Below are positions 33,805 to 45,300 of a DNA stretch of 64,000 nt, one piece after another. The stretch lies in contig CM035435.1 of NCBI GenBank assembly GCA_020310875.1, positions 68,155,955-68,219,954 of the forward strand, read 5' to 3'. Numbering within the stretch: the stretch's first letter is position 1; every line of letters begins with the position of its first letter. The position numbers were made by a program, and so were the translations under genes. Below the pieces are notes generated by a model. It worked only from the letters and a program-made list of their open reading frames with translations. It searched no databases and was not told where the DNA came from. This DNA is from Ceratopteris richardii (Eukaryota > Streptophyta > Polypodiopsida > Polypodiales > Pteridaceae).

Positions 33805-33975
33805 GAGCTCAACACACAATACTGAATGTATTACCACTAGAATGTACAAAGATAAGTAGCCCATTAGGGCAATAGGCGTATATACAAGGTGGGGAAAAAA
33901 ACCTAGTAAAGAGGGAAAAAAGTGCCCCGACGGTGCTAGTGTGTTCACACACATCACTACCTAAATATATCAACA
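33805..33975 (-). repeat. Truncated 5' LTR of copia element 1
   Basis: 171 bp matching the distal part of the 30495-30724 LTR, from GAGCTCAACAC to ATATATCAACA. The part adjoining the primer site is deleted. Confidence 0.9.
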
Positions 33976-34299
33976 ATACCTTTGTAGGTTTTCCCATTGA
34001 TTATGTAGGATCTTTTTTCCCTTAGACCTATGAAAGTGAGAAGGAAAAAGGATCCAAGGTATCCTAACTTGACCCATGTTGTATGGTTTGTTTCATTGTA
34101 GGAGTTCATGTTCATCATGGAAATGGGGAGGTACAAGATTTTTGTTTCATTACTAAGAATTATTTGTATTATATTTTATGAAAAATTATTAATTACTAAC
34201 AGAATACCTAAGTACCTCTAATTGCATATTCTAGGTTAATAAAAAAGTCAATATTTATGGAAATGAAGAAAGGAAAGAGAAAAAGGAAAGGAGTGATCC

Positions 34300-34475
34300 A
34301 CGTTCCATAGGTGGTTTGGTAAAGCTTTGGATTTTGAGGTAGAGGTCTAGAGTTCAACCCCCGAGCTGGACATGTAATGGTTTTGGCTTGTTTAAACCAG
34401 TTGTAACCCAGCCTACCTGTTGTAACACACTCTAACCCTTGTTTTGTGGGATACGGGGATCTCACGGGCACTATG
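34300..34475 (+). repeat. tRNA-like SINE fragment
   Basis: A segment GTGGTTTGGTAAAGC...GAGTTCAACCCCC resembles a pol III A box and B box about 35 bases apart, as in tRNA-derived SINEs, followed by a non-tRNA body. No clear tail or target duplication was seen. Confidence 0.4.
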
Positions 34476-34484
34476 CTCATTCAC

Positions 34485-34556
34485 CTATACATTTGTACTT
34501 TCAAAGTTCTATACATTTGTACTTTCAAAGTTCTATACATTTGTACTTTCAAAGTT
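34485..34556. repeat. Three identical 24-bp tandem units
   Basis: CTATACATTTGTACTTTCAA plus AGTT is repeated three times without change (34485-34508, 34509-34532, 34533-34556). The identity suggests recent expansion. Confidence 0.97.
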
Positions 34557-35800
34557 AAAGCTAGAGAGAGTAAGCAACTGTCAAACCTCCTTAAAAAAAG
34601 AAAGGAGCGATATACGTGGATTCTTACTATGTGGTTGATGTGAGAAACACTTTGGCAAGAAAGCACATTCGTGTGCGCTATGATACTTTTGATGTGGATG
34701 TGGAGGAAATAAAAATTGATATGGGAGAAGAAAATAGATAATTGGAATTAACATTTTTGTGCCTTTTTTTGTTGTTTTGGATCCTCAACTTCATGTCTTT
34801 TTCAATGTCATGTCTAAGCTTGACTTTGAGGAGTCACCCCACCCCCTTGTCACTTGATCTTATCTCTTATCATATATTTAATAAAGTTTTTGATTATAGA
34901 TTCCATCTTTTCAACCACATGTCTTTATCCTTTACATGCCAACGTCTATCAGTGTCACATCTTGATTATATTCTTCGTATGTGCCTTTTAAAACCATGAT
35001 GATTGACACTTGATTATATTCTTCGTATGTGCCTTTTAAAACCATGATGATATTTATAGTCTTTACAGCACTCCATACTGTCTATCATTGTCATGTCTTC
35101 ACAATATTCTTGCTTTCTACATTCGTTATGGTAATTTTTGGTCTTGTTATTTGCTTTCTATATCCGTTATGGTAGTTTTTGGTCTTGTTGTTTGCTTTCT
35201 GAGTACATGTGCCATTTAAGAAGCATATAATGGAAATGTTCGATGTACCATTTAAGAAACAGTTTAATGTACCATTTGGAAAGCATCTACATGAAACTAT
35301 TCGGTGTACCATTTGTTTGATATACTGTTTAAGCAAATATAGGTCAATAATTCATGAAAATGGTAAGTGTTCAGAACATATTGTTAGTGTGTTACACAGT
35401 AGCATTCCTTGAATAGGTCAATAATTCATGAACATATATTGTTAGTGTGTCACAAAAGTAGCATTCCTTAGAAGAAAGCATAAGGAAATGAGGAATAATT
35501 ATGAGGATTTTGTTGTGTACTATCGCACAAATGAGGAATATTATCTCATAGATTTTGCTCTTCTTCACTTTTGCGTGCCCGTCTCAACTATGTTATTTCT
35601 AGAGAGACAATATTGCTTCTAGAGAGAATTGAGGTAGTTCTAGAGAGAGAAGGCTAAAAGGGTGCTTGTTCCATCAATTTGGAGAGAGTTGAAACATGGA
35701 AGATCGCCATAAGGGCGTTGTTTCCACCTCGTGGATCTTCATAGCTTAACTTGACCTTTACACATGAGGGACGTGGCATTGCTATGGAATGTTCATTCCT
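34557..35800. other. Non-coding stretch
   Basis: AT-rich DNA with no convincing gene. Short local duplications are visible: TTGATTATATTCTTCGTATG occurs near 34963 and 35011, and TTTGGTCTTGTT occurs twice near 35136-35188. A short open frame beginning ATGGAAGATCGCC near 35696 resembles the start of a - strand ORF at 36931. Confidence 0.5.
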
Positions 35801-35969
35801 TGGGTTCAAGTGTCCTTGGCTGTGGTTTTTTTTTTAATAAAAAAAAATTCGGCCTTACCCTATTCTCTCGGACTTTAATTAAAATAAAGAAGAAAAGTTA
35901 CAAGTGAATGGGACTAGTGCCCATGAGACCCTGAAAATCCCATGGGTTCAAGTGTCCTTGGCTGTGGTT
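35801..35969 (-). mobile_element. Short LINE-like insertion with 27-bp target-site duplication
   Basis: TGGGTTCAAGTGTCCTTGGC plus TGTGGTT occurs at 35801-35827 and again at 35943-35969. Between them is a 115-bp insert that starts with a T run next to the left copy, so the insert is a poly(A)-ended sequence on the - strand. It contains AAAAGTTACA, like the 3' end of the LINE at 36950. This is the hallmark of target-primed reverse transcription with strong 5' truncation. Confidence 0.8.
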
Positions 35970-35997
35970 GAAGTACTGAGATCTCCAGGTGTAATGG

Positions 35998-36350
35998 CGA
36001 CCTCGGTTCATGTAGAACAACGGAAATGGTGGGATGTAATTGTAGAATAGAGAAAATGGTGGGAGGGAAGTAGAACAGAGAAAATGGTAGGTTCAAGTAG
36101 AATAGAGGAAACGGTAAGTTCATGTAGAACAGAGGAGATGGTAGGAAGTAGAAGAGAGGAAATGGAAGATGCATGTAGAACAGAGGAAAAATAGTAGGTT
36201 CATGTAGAACAAGGAGATGTTGGGAAGTAGAACAGAGGAAAGGGCAGGTTCATGTAGAACAGAGGAGGTGGTGATGGGAAGTAGAACAGAGCAAGTGGTG
36301 GGCACAGAGGAGGTGATGGGAAGTAGAACAGAGCAAGTGGTGGGAAGTAT
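35998..36350. repeat. Degenerate minisatellite, about 22-27-bp units
   Basis: About 13 variable units share TGTAGAACAGAGGAAATGG or AGTAGAACAGAGCAAGTGG. Two alternating linkers (GGTTCA and GGGAAG) suggest a higher-order two-unit repeat. The - strand can be read as FYMNLPFPLFY repeats, but I regard this as a by-product. Confidence 0.85.
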
Positions 36351-36419
36351 ATTTTCCAGGTGGGAGTGAATGTGCGGCCTTTCATTCTGGGAGGAGGGAG
36401 AACATAGTCCTCCTTAGTA

Positions 36420-36670
36420 CTTACTCCTCCCTGACTTTTGTGACAGAACTTTCGTCCTTGGAACATCTCGACCGTCGACTCTCACGAGCATGCGCATCTT
36501 GACCCTCGACTCTCACGAGCATGCGCATCCATCTTTGAAGGCTCTTTACTTCCTCCCCACAATTCGCCAGCGACTCGAGACTGCGGCCGCCTCCGCCCTC
36601 GACTCGAGACTGCAGTGCAGTGTTCTCCTCCTCCCACAGGACAACAGTGTTCTCCTCCACCCACAGTAAA
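36420..36670. other. Locally GC-rich segment with short tandem duplications
   Basis: It contains a 31-base tandem pair (GACCGTCGACTCTCACGAGC type, 36470 and 36501), two GACTCGAGACTGC words and two CAGTGTTCTCCTCC words. It stands out from the AT-rich surroundings. No gene is recognised. Confidence 0.6.
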
Positions 36671-36673
36671 AGA

Positions 36674-36931
36674 TTATGTATTTACTTCCTCGGCCACTAA
36701 AGACGTACAAGGAAATTTGTGGCTAACACGGTGACACCTGTCACCTGCAAAGGTATATCTGTATCCACTTCCAAGTGCCCACCATTTCCTCTGTACTACG
36801 TGAACGAAGATCTCGAGTACTTTCAAGCAAGCGAAAGATCTCGAGGGAGTGGACAATGAGACATCCCGATTCCCAATTTCCATCTCACATGTAGAAACCT
36901 TGAAAGCAACGCCCTTATTACAATCTTCCAT
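36674..36931 (-). CDS. Hypothetical 85-residue ORF, possible host gene fragment
   Basis: An open frame starts at ATG 36931-36929 on the - strand and ends near 36674. I do not recognise the protein. It is listed because its start region (MED-two residues-KGV, with the same upstream GGAGAGAG and AACATGG words) matches the + strand at about 35679-35731, so the sequence exists twice in inverted orientation. The poly(A) end of the neighbouring LINE lies just upstream of its ATG. It may be a gene fragment or chance. Confidence 0.25.
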   Translation of the reverse strand: MEDCNKGVAFKVSTCEMEIGNRDVSLSTPSRSFACLKVLEIFVHVVQRKWWALGSGYRYTFAGDRCHRVSHKFPCTSLVAEEVNT

Positions 36932-37026
36932 GTTCCACCTCTCTCCAAGTTTTTTTTTTTTTTTTTTGAGAAGGCAAGTATTAAACTAATGAAAAATGTT
37001 ACACTTGTGCAAGGGGCCAGCCCCCA

Positions 37027-37160
37027 CCTCTTACATCATATGGGCCACAGAGGGCAGAACACTAGGGACATCAGTTCATATGGCCAAATACAACCTCTTA
37101 CATCATAAGGGCCACACAGGGCACAACACTAGGGACATCAGGTTCAAATGGCCAAATACA
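37027..37160. repeat. 67-bp tandem duplication in the LINE 2 3' region
   Basis: Two copies of a segment with CTTACATCAT, GGGCCACA and AACACTAGGGACATCA, starting near 37027 and 37094. Confidence 0.85.
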
Positions 37161-37534
37161 AATGAATCTCCACTTATTAGGTTTAGTGGCAAGCAGGATA
37201 TTCCTAATATTAGATTCTCTATCAACAGCATTATTGATAGTATTAGTAGAAAGATCTGCAGCAGCCTTGAGCTCCTTTCTGTAGGTTATAAGGTAGTCTT
37301 TTTTTCCACTTTGGAAGACATATTGATTCCTGCTAACTCAGATGTGCCAAAGGATCTGGGATCTCCAGAGATGTCATAAAAGAAGATACATCTTGTTGCA
37401 GCAGCCCAACAAGATCCCCTTAAAACCAAGACTAGGAACTCCAAAAACTTCACAACATTTCTTAAGCAATCCCCAAGAATTCCGCGATGAAAGAATTTCA
37501 AGAGTTCCACTATGAAGAAATCTGAGTATCAGCA

Positions 37535-37907
37535 ATGCAAAGTGAAGCTGCACCTTAGCTCACTTGGTTGGGTCCTTTGCCTTTTAACGTTGGATAGGGG
37601 GTTCAACCCTTGCAGGCAACGGCCAGACACCCCTTATCATTTGGGTGGTGAGATGTTAACTCAATCCCTTTGGGAGACTGTTGGATCTTCGAAATGACCA
37701 GTTCAAATTAATTATTTCATCTTAACAAGCCTTTGACTCTCTATTCTCGTAATTGTTAACCATCTAACCCCCTTATCATTTGGGTGGCAAGATGTTAAAT
37801 TAGTCCCTTTGGGGGACTCTTAGATCTTCAAAATGACCAGTTCAAATCAATTATTTCATCTTAACAAGCCTTCGACTCTCTATTCTAGTAATTGTTAAGC
37901 ACCTAAC
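37535..37907 (+). repeat. tRNA-derived SINE with duplicated body
   Basis: TTAGCTCACTTGGTTGGG (A box) and GGGGTTCAACCCTTG (B box; GGTTCAACCC fits the pol III consensus) start a tRNA-like head. The body that follows is present twice in tandem (37630-37768 and 37769-37907, 139-bp period) with about 90% identity by eye. It lies within LINE 2 sequence. Confidence 0.65.
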
Positions 37908-38686
37908 CCCTGTAATGTAGAATTCAAGGGGTCCCATGAGTTCTATCTCCATTTTTCATTGTAATTCCAAATAAATTCAAGCTAATCTAAAACTAAACGA
38001 ATAGATCTCAATTATCAAACTTCTTTTAAAGAATAGGCCATCCCTTTTTTTTATAACAAGAAAATTAAATAAAAATGTACAATGATGCTTACATGAGGAG
38101 GTGAGTCACCTCGTTATGGGAACAATAGATCCACACATGAGAAGTTATTATGGGAAATTGGAATAGGTAAATAAGGGATGATCTTTCCACTTCTTGAGAA
38201 GGCTACTATGGCTAGGGGTTGAGATACTCTCATTTATGCACTCTTTGGCACGCATTTGAAAGTTATGAAGAAGAATATAAGGCTTTGATAACATTCTTAT
38301 GCATATCTTGGCTGGACATATCCATGAGTTCCCAAAGATGGGTATCCATGAAGTTTCCCAAGATGGGGTGCCTCTATCTTACGAGGTTGGGTGTGTGTGT
38401 CTTTCCAATTCATTGTACTCTCAAAAAAAAAAAGAGTTTCATTCTTTTGCTTCTCGCAAGTTCAAAGGCACTCAAGTCTCCACAACAACCAAAGAGAGGT
38501 ATGTAGATGGCGATGCTCACCGAGAATGATTTCTTTAGAACTAAGGCATTGAGGATTGGTAACAAAACAGAAATACTCCAAAATACCAAGAAGAGGGTAG
38601 ATGTCATGGCAACCAAAGAAAATGTGAGAGGTATCCTCCATTGGCTTACATCATGCAAAGGTGCCATCTCACAACACAAACGAACT

Positions 38687-38896
38687 GCCAATGTGGATGA
38701 TACATCACTAAAGAAAATTTTGTTTCTACTTCTAGGGAAGTTCCAAACACAAATGGACCTATAGGACCATTGCTTTCCATCCAATCGAGCTGCCATTGTG
38801 GATGATACATCACTAAATAAAATTTTGTTTCTACTTCTAGGGAAGTTCCAAACACAAATGGACCTATAGGACCATTGCTTTCCATCCAATCGAGCT
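38687..38896. repeat. 105-bp tandem duplication
   Basis: Two nearly identical copies, 38687-38791 and 38792-38896, in the - strand LINE 2 remnant. Only a few bases differ, so the duplication is younger than most decay of the LINE. Confidence 0.93.
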
Positions 38897-39793
38897 TTCA
38901 TCTGCTATTGACCAAATTTGTTGAAGTGTGTCTTAATCAAGAACACCCTGAGATCATTATTTTTAATATTTCAAACCATCCACTTAGTAACAATCATTAC
39001 TGTTAATATTCCAAACCATCCACTTAATAACAAGCTGAGTGGAGAGTCTTGAAGGGCACATAATGCCAAGAACCCCAAGATTTTTGGGCAAACAATAAAT
39101 CTTCCAAGCAACCTTATTAATTTCAAGAGATGACATATCATCTCCCTAGATACATCTCCTGACAATGGAAATCGTTTGATTGAACTTCTTAGCAGAAGGC
39201 TTCAGGTAAGATAGAAAGTAAATGATACCATAGAGGACATAATGGTTTCAAAAAAACAACCTAGAGGATAGGTTAGGCTGGAAAGCATACTAGCCAAAAA
39301 TCTTCATCCTAACCATGTGGAAAAACCAATCCATCTCTAATTGAGAGAGATTTTGAAACCCATGGGGACGCCCATAATTTTGAATGCCTTACCTTCTTCA
39401 GTCACTTCATAAACTGCTTCTCTAACACAAGAGGTAATAACATATTCCAAGCTTTAAAACTAGTTTTAGACAACCACTAGCTTGACAAGAAACGGTAAGA
39501 TAGTTGAGGACATTAAAGCAAAGTCTTCATCAATGTTAATCAAAATGGTTGTGTCATCTCCAAATATTTGGAGACGTAAAGAAAAAGGGAAGCCATCAAT
39601 GTTGACACTCATCAGATTACCATTATCGAAGCAATATGTAATCAACCATCCCAAGGAGTTACTCATGATGGCAAAGAGAAGAGGAGTTATAAGTGAGCAA
39701 TCTTGTCTAGTTGGATATATGTCCAGAATGGTGAGTAAGGTCTATATGACCCCACCCTTTTTACACTACACACACATGCATACACACACATAT

Positions 39794-39925
<132 letters not shown>

Positions 39926-39977
39926 ACATTATTGCCTCATTATTATGAGCTAGAGAATAAGGCGCCCCAAATGTATG

Positions 39978-39994
39978 CTCTCTCTCTCTCTCTC
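39978..39994. repeat. (CT)n microsatellite
   Basis: A run of about 17 bases of CT repeats. Confidence 0.9.
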
Positions 39995-40839
39995 CATTTA
40001 CTTGTTGCTTTTTCTACTTAGTAGCTCCAAAAGCACTTCACTTGCATCAAATATAGCTATGGTTCATCCCATAAAGAACTACAGATTTTAAGGTTATTTG
40101 TAGTTTTGGAGTTTTAAACTACCAAAAGTTTATATAAAAAAAAGTCATTTCTAGGATGATACTCATCTTGATAGTATGTCCATGTTTTTTTTCATAATTT
40201 GAGTTGTGAATCTTGGATTCAGATGATTGAAAAGCCAATTTTTGAATTAAAAAAATGGGGTACAATTGTGTAGAACGGTTCAAATTCATATCCAAAGTTT
40301 CAAGGTGTTGAAAGTTCAAAAAGAATTGTCATTCTCAAACGATAGCCATTTTTTTTATAGCAACTACATATTTTCCTCATATATGGAGCTAGGACCTTAG
40401 ATTAAGAAGATTTTTAAAGCAATCTTGCAAAAGAAAAAGATCTACAGTTGCAAAAGTAAAAAAAAAAAGATTTACAGGCTTTGAAAGTCTAAAGGTCAAA
40501 ACATAGACATGTACGTAGTTAGAGGTTTTTCAAATACAATTCGAGATGGAGATGTCTATTGATTTAGGTGTGATTTTGTAGTTGCACACATTATGTGAGA
40601 GATTAATTGGATCCTTTTGGTAGCTTTTTCTTTTGTTGTCTTGCCTGTAAGTAGATTGTCAAAGGTAGTGGCTTGTCATCATAGCTAGATCTCGTTGGAG
40701 CCTCAATCTTCATCCTACTTTTCACCTAGATTTGCTACATTTTGATGCCAATTTTTCATATTTGATTGATGCCATTGTGACTGACACTATGAATATGATT
40801 TCCATTTATGGTTTTTCGGTTCTAGATTCCATCATACAA

Positions 40840-41062
40840 GGGAGATGTTGCCAAATTTTCATCAGCTTTTTTACTAATAAGGTGCTTTAGTATATAATTT
40901 AATAATTTGAAATTTATTTTTTGGATCATGGTTTGTCTCCATATGCTTAAACTTGTCCATAGGGAGATATTGCCAAAATCTCATTGGCTTTTCAACGAGT
41001 GAGGTGATTTAGTATGTAATTTAATGATTTGAAAGATAGTTTTTTATCATGGTTTATCTCTA
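40840..41062. repeat. Diverged direct repeat, 122-bp period
   Basis: GGGAGATGTTGCCAAA at 40840 and GGGAGATATTGCCAAA at 40962 start two copies that continue for about 100 bases with many substitutions, ending ATCATGGTTTGTCTC and ATCATGGTTTATCTC. Confidence 0.8.
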
Positions 41063-42095
41063 AAGGTGATACATGGCATTTTGGGCCATCTTTATTTCTC
41101 TTAAGTGGGAATCACACATGCCATGGTTTTGGCATGCATTTTTTATCTGTTGGTTGGCATTGCTAGCTTCCATAGTGATGACATTTGTTGAGATCACTAC
41201 AAACTTATGGTAGGTTATCATTCAATTTTTCTATTGGTTTAATTAGTTTCATCCACTCTATTTACAAATAATATTTTGCCAATTTTTTTCTAAGAACATA
41301 ACTTGATGGTCATTTTGAGAGCTTGATGAGAATATTTATGGTCTAACTAGTTGTACAAAGTTAGTGCACATACGTGCAATATTTTGTTTGCTACTTTCAT
41401 CACTAATCAAAGATTCATGTGATTTCTAGTATGGAAAGTAGAGATGTGGTGCACATTGATTGTAGCAAGGTTGGACATATGCATGGATGGTGTTGTTGAG
41501 AGGCCTTGTGACGTGCCAAATCGTGTGCAGATAGATATGGATGTATTCTCTAGTTCCACTATCTAGATATAGTTGGTGGGTTCCATTTATGAGTCCATGA
41601 TGTGTGAGGAGACATGTAGTTAACCATTTTAAAGAATTTATGCAATCTAAGTAAGTTTGTTGACGGTAGTTTCTCATACACTTGGCATGGTAGAGTAGGG
41701 TAGCTCTTATGATACATCACGTGTGGCATAGTAGGATACCTGTTGTGGTATATAACTAAACACATGCTTGGTTGATACTTGAATAATTTGGATGTTGAGG
41801 ATTAATCAATTATGTTATCATTATTGGATTCACTCATGCCAAATATTGACATTTTTTATGTCAAGACATGTTAGTCTTGATTATGGTGCTTTGGAAGCCT
41901 TCAATATAGGCATGGCTAACAGGTTTAGCTTAGCCAAAATACCATAGGTTTCATCAACATTCTAGAGCTTACTGTACTGGTTGCCGTGCTTGAGACTAGA
42001 GTTTATAGTTGCCATTAGGTATTTGAACTTGGAGTTACAATTCATTCGATGATTGACATGAGTATAAAGTGAGTAGGATCCTTGAAAGAGCTTCC

Positions 42096-42338
42096 TGTTG
42101 GAGTTAGACGTCTGCGGAAGCACGCGAACAACACTAGGAAGAAGAAGAAGCTTGGAGCACAACACACAATACTGAATGTATTACTAGAGAATGAACAAAG
42201 ATAAGTGGCCCATTAGGGCAATAGGCCTATATACAAGCCGTGGGAAAAAACCTCCTAAAGAGGGAAAAAAGTGCCCTAGTGGTCCTAGAGTGTTCACACA
42301 CATCACTACCTAAATATATCAACAAATCCCCCCTGGGA
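42096..42338 (-). repeat. 3' LTR and polypurine tract of copia element 2
   Basis: The LTR is 42096-42324 (229 bp, TGTTGG...CAACA on +). Next to it, 42325-42338 reads on the - strand as a G-rich purine tract. Confidence 0.9.
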
Positions 42339-42398
42339 GTGATGCGGTGAACAAGTAGTTGGCAGTCATGTATAAGGAAGTGCCAAGCTATGTGGAAA

Positions 42399-45300
42399 TC
42401 ACTCCACAAAAGGAAGTAAGCCCAAAGCTTTGCGGAAAGCTTCAAACTTCTCCCTAGGCAGAGCCTTCATGAAAAGGTCTGCAATGTTCTCCTGCGTGGG
42501 CACATATGCCAAGCTGATCTCCCCAGCAGAGAACCTCTCCCTGACATAATGATAATGCACCTCAATGTGCTTAGTGCGAGCATGGAACACAGGGTTCCTC
42601 GCAACTGCCAATGCGCTCTGACTATCAGTGAAGATGGTGGTAGCAGAAGACTGACCAACCCCAAATCAGCCATAAGGCGTCTGAGCCACACACGCTCAAC
42701 AGTCGCTGTGAAAGCTGCCCTATACTCAGCCTCATAACTGGAAGTGGCCACAGTAGGCTTCTTCTTTCTCAACCAAGATATACATGAGCTACCAAGCATG
42801 AAGCAAAAGCCACTAGTGGACACACGAGTGTCATAGCAACCAGCCCAATCAGAGTCAGAAAAAGCATGCAAATCTGGCGGTAGTGATCCCCCCTTGGGAT
42901 AAAACAACCCAAGTAGCCGAGTACCACTCAAGTAGCAAAAGATACACTTAACCGCCTACCAATGCTTGACTCCAACGCAATGCATAAACCTGCTCATCTG
43001 TGAGACAACAAACTGAATATCTTGCCGAGTAATGCATAAGTAAATCAAGCATCCAACAACCTGCTGATAGAGAACAACATCAAATGCATCTCCAACATCA
43101 TGAAGACTCAATCGTAAACCTGTCTCCATAGGAGTGGCAATAGGCTTACAGTCTTCAAGGCCAAAATGTTGCAATAATGTGTCAATATATTTCGTTTGAC
43201 ACAAAGCCATTCCACCATCAACATGCATAAACTGAATGCCCAAATAATGATGAAAATGCCTCAAATCAGACATCTCAAATGAGGCATGCAAATCAGCCTT
43301 AAAATCAGCAATATGCTTCTCAATAGGACCAATGAGCAGCATGTCATTAACATAGACAACAATGATCAGAAGCACATCATTAGCACGCTTAACATATAAG
43401 GTGCTTTCAGTTGGACTGCTCTCAAAACCATGTGTAATCAGATAGGCATGTATCTTCTCATACCAAGCACGTGGTGCTTGCTTAAAACCATATAATGCCT
43501 TCTTTAACCTGCACACCTGGTTTTCATGCCCTTTTTGCACAAAGCCATGGGGCTGAAAAACATACACTTCTTCATGCAAGTAAACATTCAGAAATGATGT
43601 TTTAATGTCCAACTGATGTACATTCCAACCATGATGGGCTGCAAGTGCACAGATGCTCCGAACAATAGTCATATAGCATGTAGGTGCAAAGGTCTCATCA
43701 AAATCAATGCCTCTTTCCTGTGCATAACCCTTTGCAACAAGCCTAGCCTTATACCTCTCAACTGTACCATCAGGTTTACGCTTCAGCTTATATACCCACT
43801 TAGTGCCAATGGCCTTCTTGCCAGGAGGCAAGTCACATAAAGACCAAGTACCATTCTTCATTATTGCATCATATTCAGATTGCATAGCACCCATCCAATT
43901 TTCTAAATTTTGTGATTCATCAAACGAAACAGGCTCAGTCTCATCACATAGACTAAATGCAGCCATAGCATAGCAATCTGATGCAAAAGAGGCATTATGA
44001 GAGCCTGATCGAGTACGATATGATAGAGGTGCATCTAATTTGCTATCATGCAAGGTCTGCACTAGCCATTTTGGCATAGTTCTTGCTTGCTCAATATCAG
44101 CTCTCTCACATGTCTTCGGAGCTAACAGATGTCTCCTTAGTACATGAAAGCAATGGCTGAATAGCATCTTCCACAAAAACAACATCACGGCTAACTAGAA
44201 TGCATTTAGTCTGTGGATGATACAGACGATAGCCTTTACTTTCAAAACTTACCCAACAAAAATACATTTTACTACTTTATCATCCAATTTTTTGCGATGT
44301 TGTTCAGGCACTAATGCATATGCCAAACAACCAAAAACACGCAGATGAGCAACAGATGGCTTGCGGTCATGCCAAGCCTCATATGGAGTGATAGACTGTA
44401 GCGCTTTAGTGGGACACCTTTTCAGTACATATGTTGCACACATGACAGCTTCAAGCCAGAAACTATGTGGTAAAGCCTGACTCTTGACCATACACCTCGC
44501 CATCTCCATGAGTCACCTATTCTTTCGTTCAACAACTCCATTCTGTTGAGGTGTATACGGCATTGTAAACTAGTGTTTTATCCCACGTTCAGCCAGAAAT
44601 GCATTAAAATCAGAAGACATATATTCCCGCTCTCGATCAGAACGGAGGGTGCCCATTTTACATGCTGACAGATTTTTAGCCAAAACCAAAAACTGTTTGA
44701 AGCACATGAACACTTCGGACTTTGCCTTCAATGGATATACCCATGCATGCTTGGAAAAATCATCGATGAAAGTCACAAAGTAAAGATAATTCCCAAAAGA
44801 AGGTGTCTGCATAGGACTAGAGACATCACTATGTACAAGCTGCAATTTTTGAGTAGCCCAAACTGAACCACCTTTTGGAAAGGACGAACGCTACATTTTG
44901 CCCAAAATACAGCCTTCACAAACATGTTTTCCAGGTTCCTCAAGTTTGGGCAAAGAGGATACCATTTCAGATTTCTGCAGGCGTAGCAAACTAGCAAAAT
45001 TCAGATGACTAAAACGAGCATGCCAAAGCTTTGCATCTGACATAGCCTGAGAATCATTTACTGCACATGCCAAATCATTTACTGATCTTTCATAGTCTAT
45101 GAGCTTATATAGCCCACGACATAAATGCCAGACGCAATAATCACATCGCCATTTGATAGATCATGAACTGTACACCTGTCATGACAGATCTTGACAGATC
45201 ATGACAGATCTTGGCTAATGCAAAAACTGATAACATGTTCTTCTTGATCCCTGGCACAAATAAAGCATCTGACAAAGTGAAAGAACTACCATCAGCAGTA

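Larger units (their letters stand above)
30495..33975 (-). mobile_element. Ty1/copia element 1, - strand, internally deleted
   Basis: An intact LTR at 30495-30724 and a truncated LTR at 33805-33975 bound a copia pol with integrase before RT. On the - strand, the deletion joins the Gag-protease boundary directly to the middle of the 5' LTR, removing the primer site, leader and most of Gag. The flanks ATATC (30490-30494) and ATACC (33976-33980) look like a five-base target duplication with one change. It is closely related to copia element 2. Confidence 0.9.
36950..39720 (-). pseudogene. LINE 2: 5'-truncated L1-type element, - strand, with insertions
   Basis: The poly(T) run at about 36950-36967 is its poly(A) tail on the - strand. 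Its last 60 bases match the end of the LINE at 21697-27356 (CCCCTTGCACA...TTCTCAAAA). Coding blocks, all broken: RT with a QDCSLITPLLFAI block and IFGDDTTIL (39466-39710); VAWKIYCLPKNLGVLGI (about 39060-39170); a zinc finger part with SHIFFGC (about 38600); and LWHIW plus the C-terminus (about 37150-37480). Other sequence, including SINE-like DNA at 37535-37907 and poly(T)/poly(A) runs at 38045-38052 and 38423-38434, has inserted. Confidence 0.8.

Noticed and set aside
34300..34400. Functional tRNA gene
   Set aside because: Only box-like motifs are present; no cloverleaf with acceptor stem can be formed by eye. Same for 37535-37610.
36200..36466. Pro/Phe/Tyr-rich - strand ORF as a cell-wall protein
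   Set aside because: The repeats come from the minisatellite; the frame shifts between units and there is no signal peptide.
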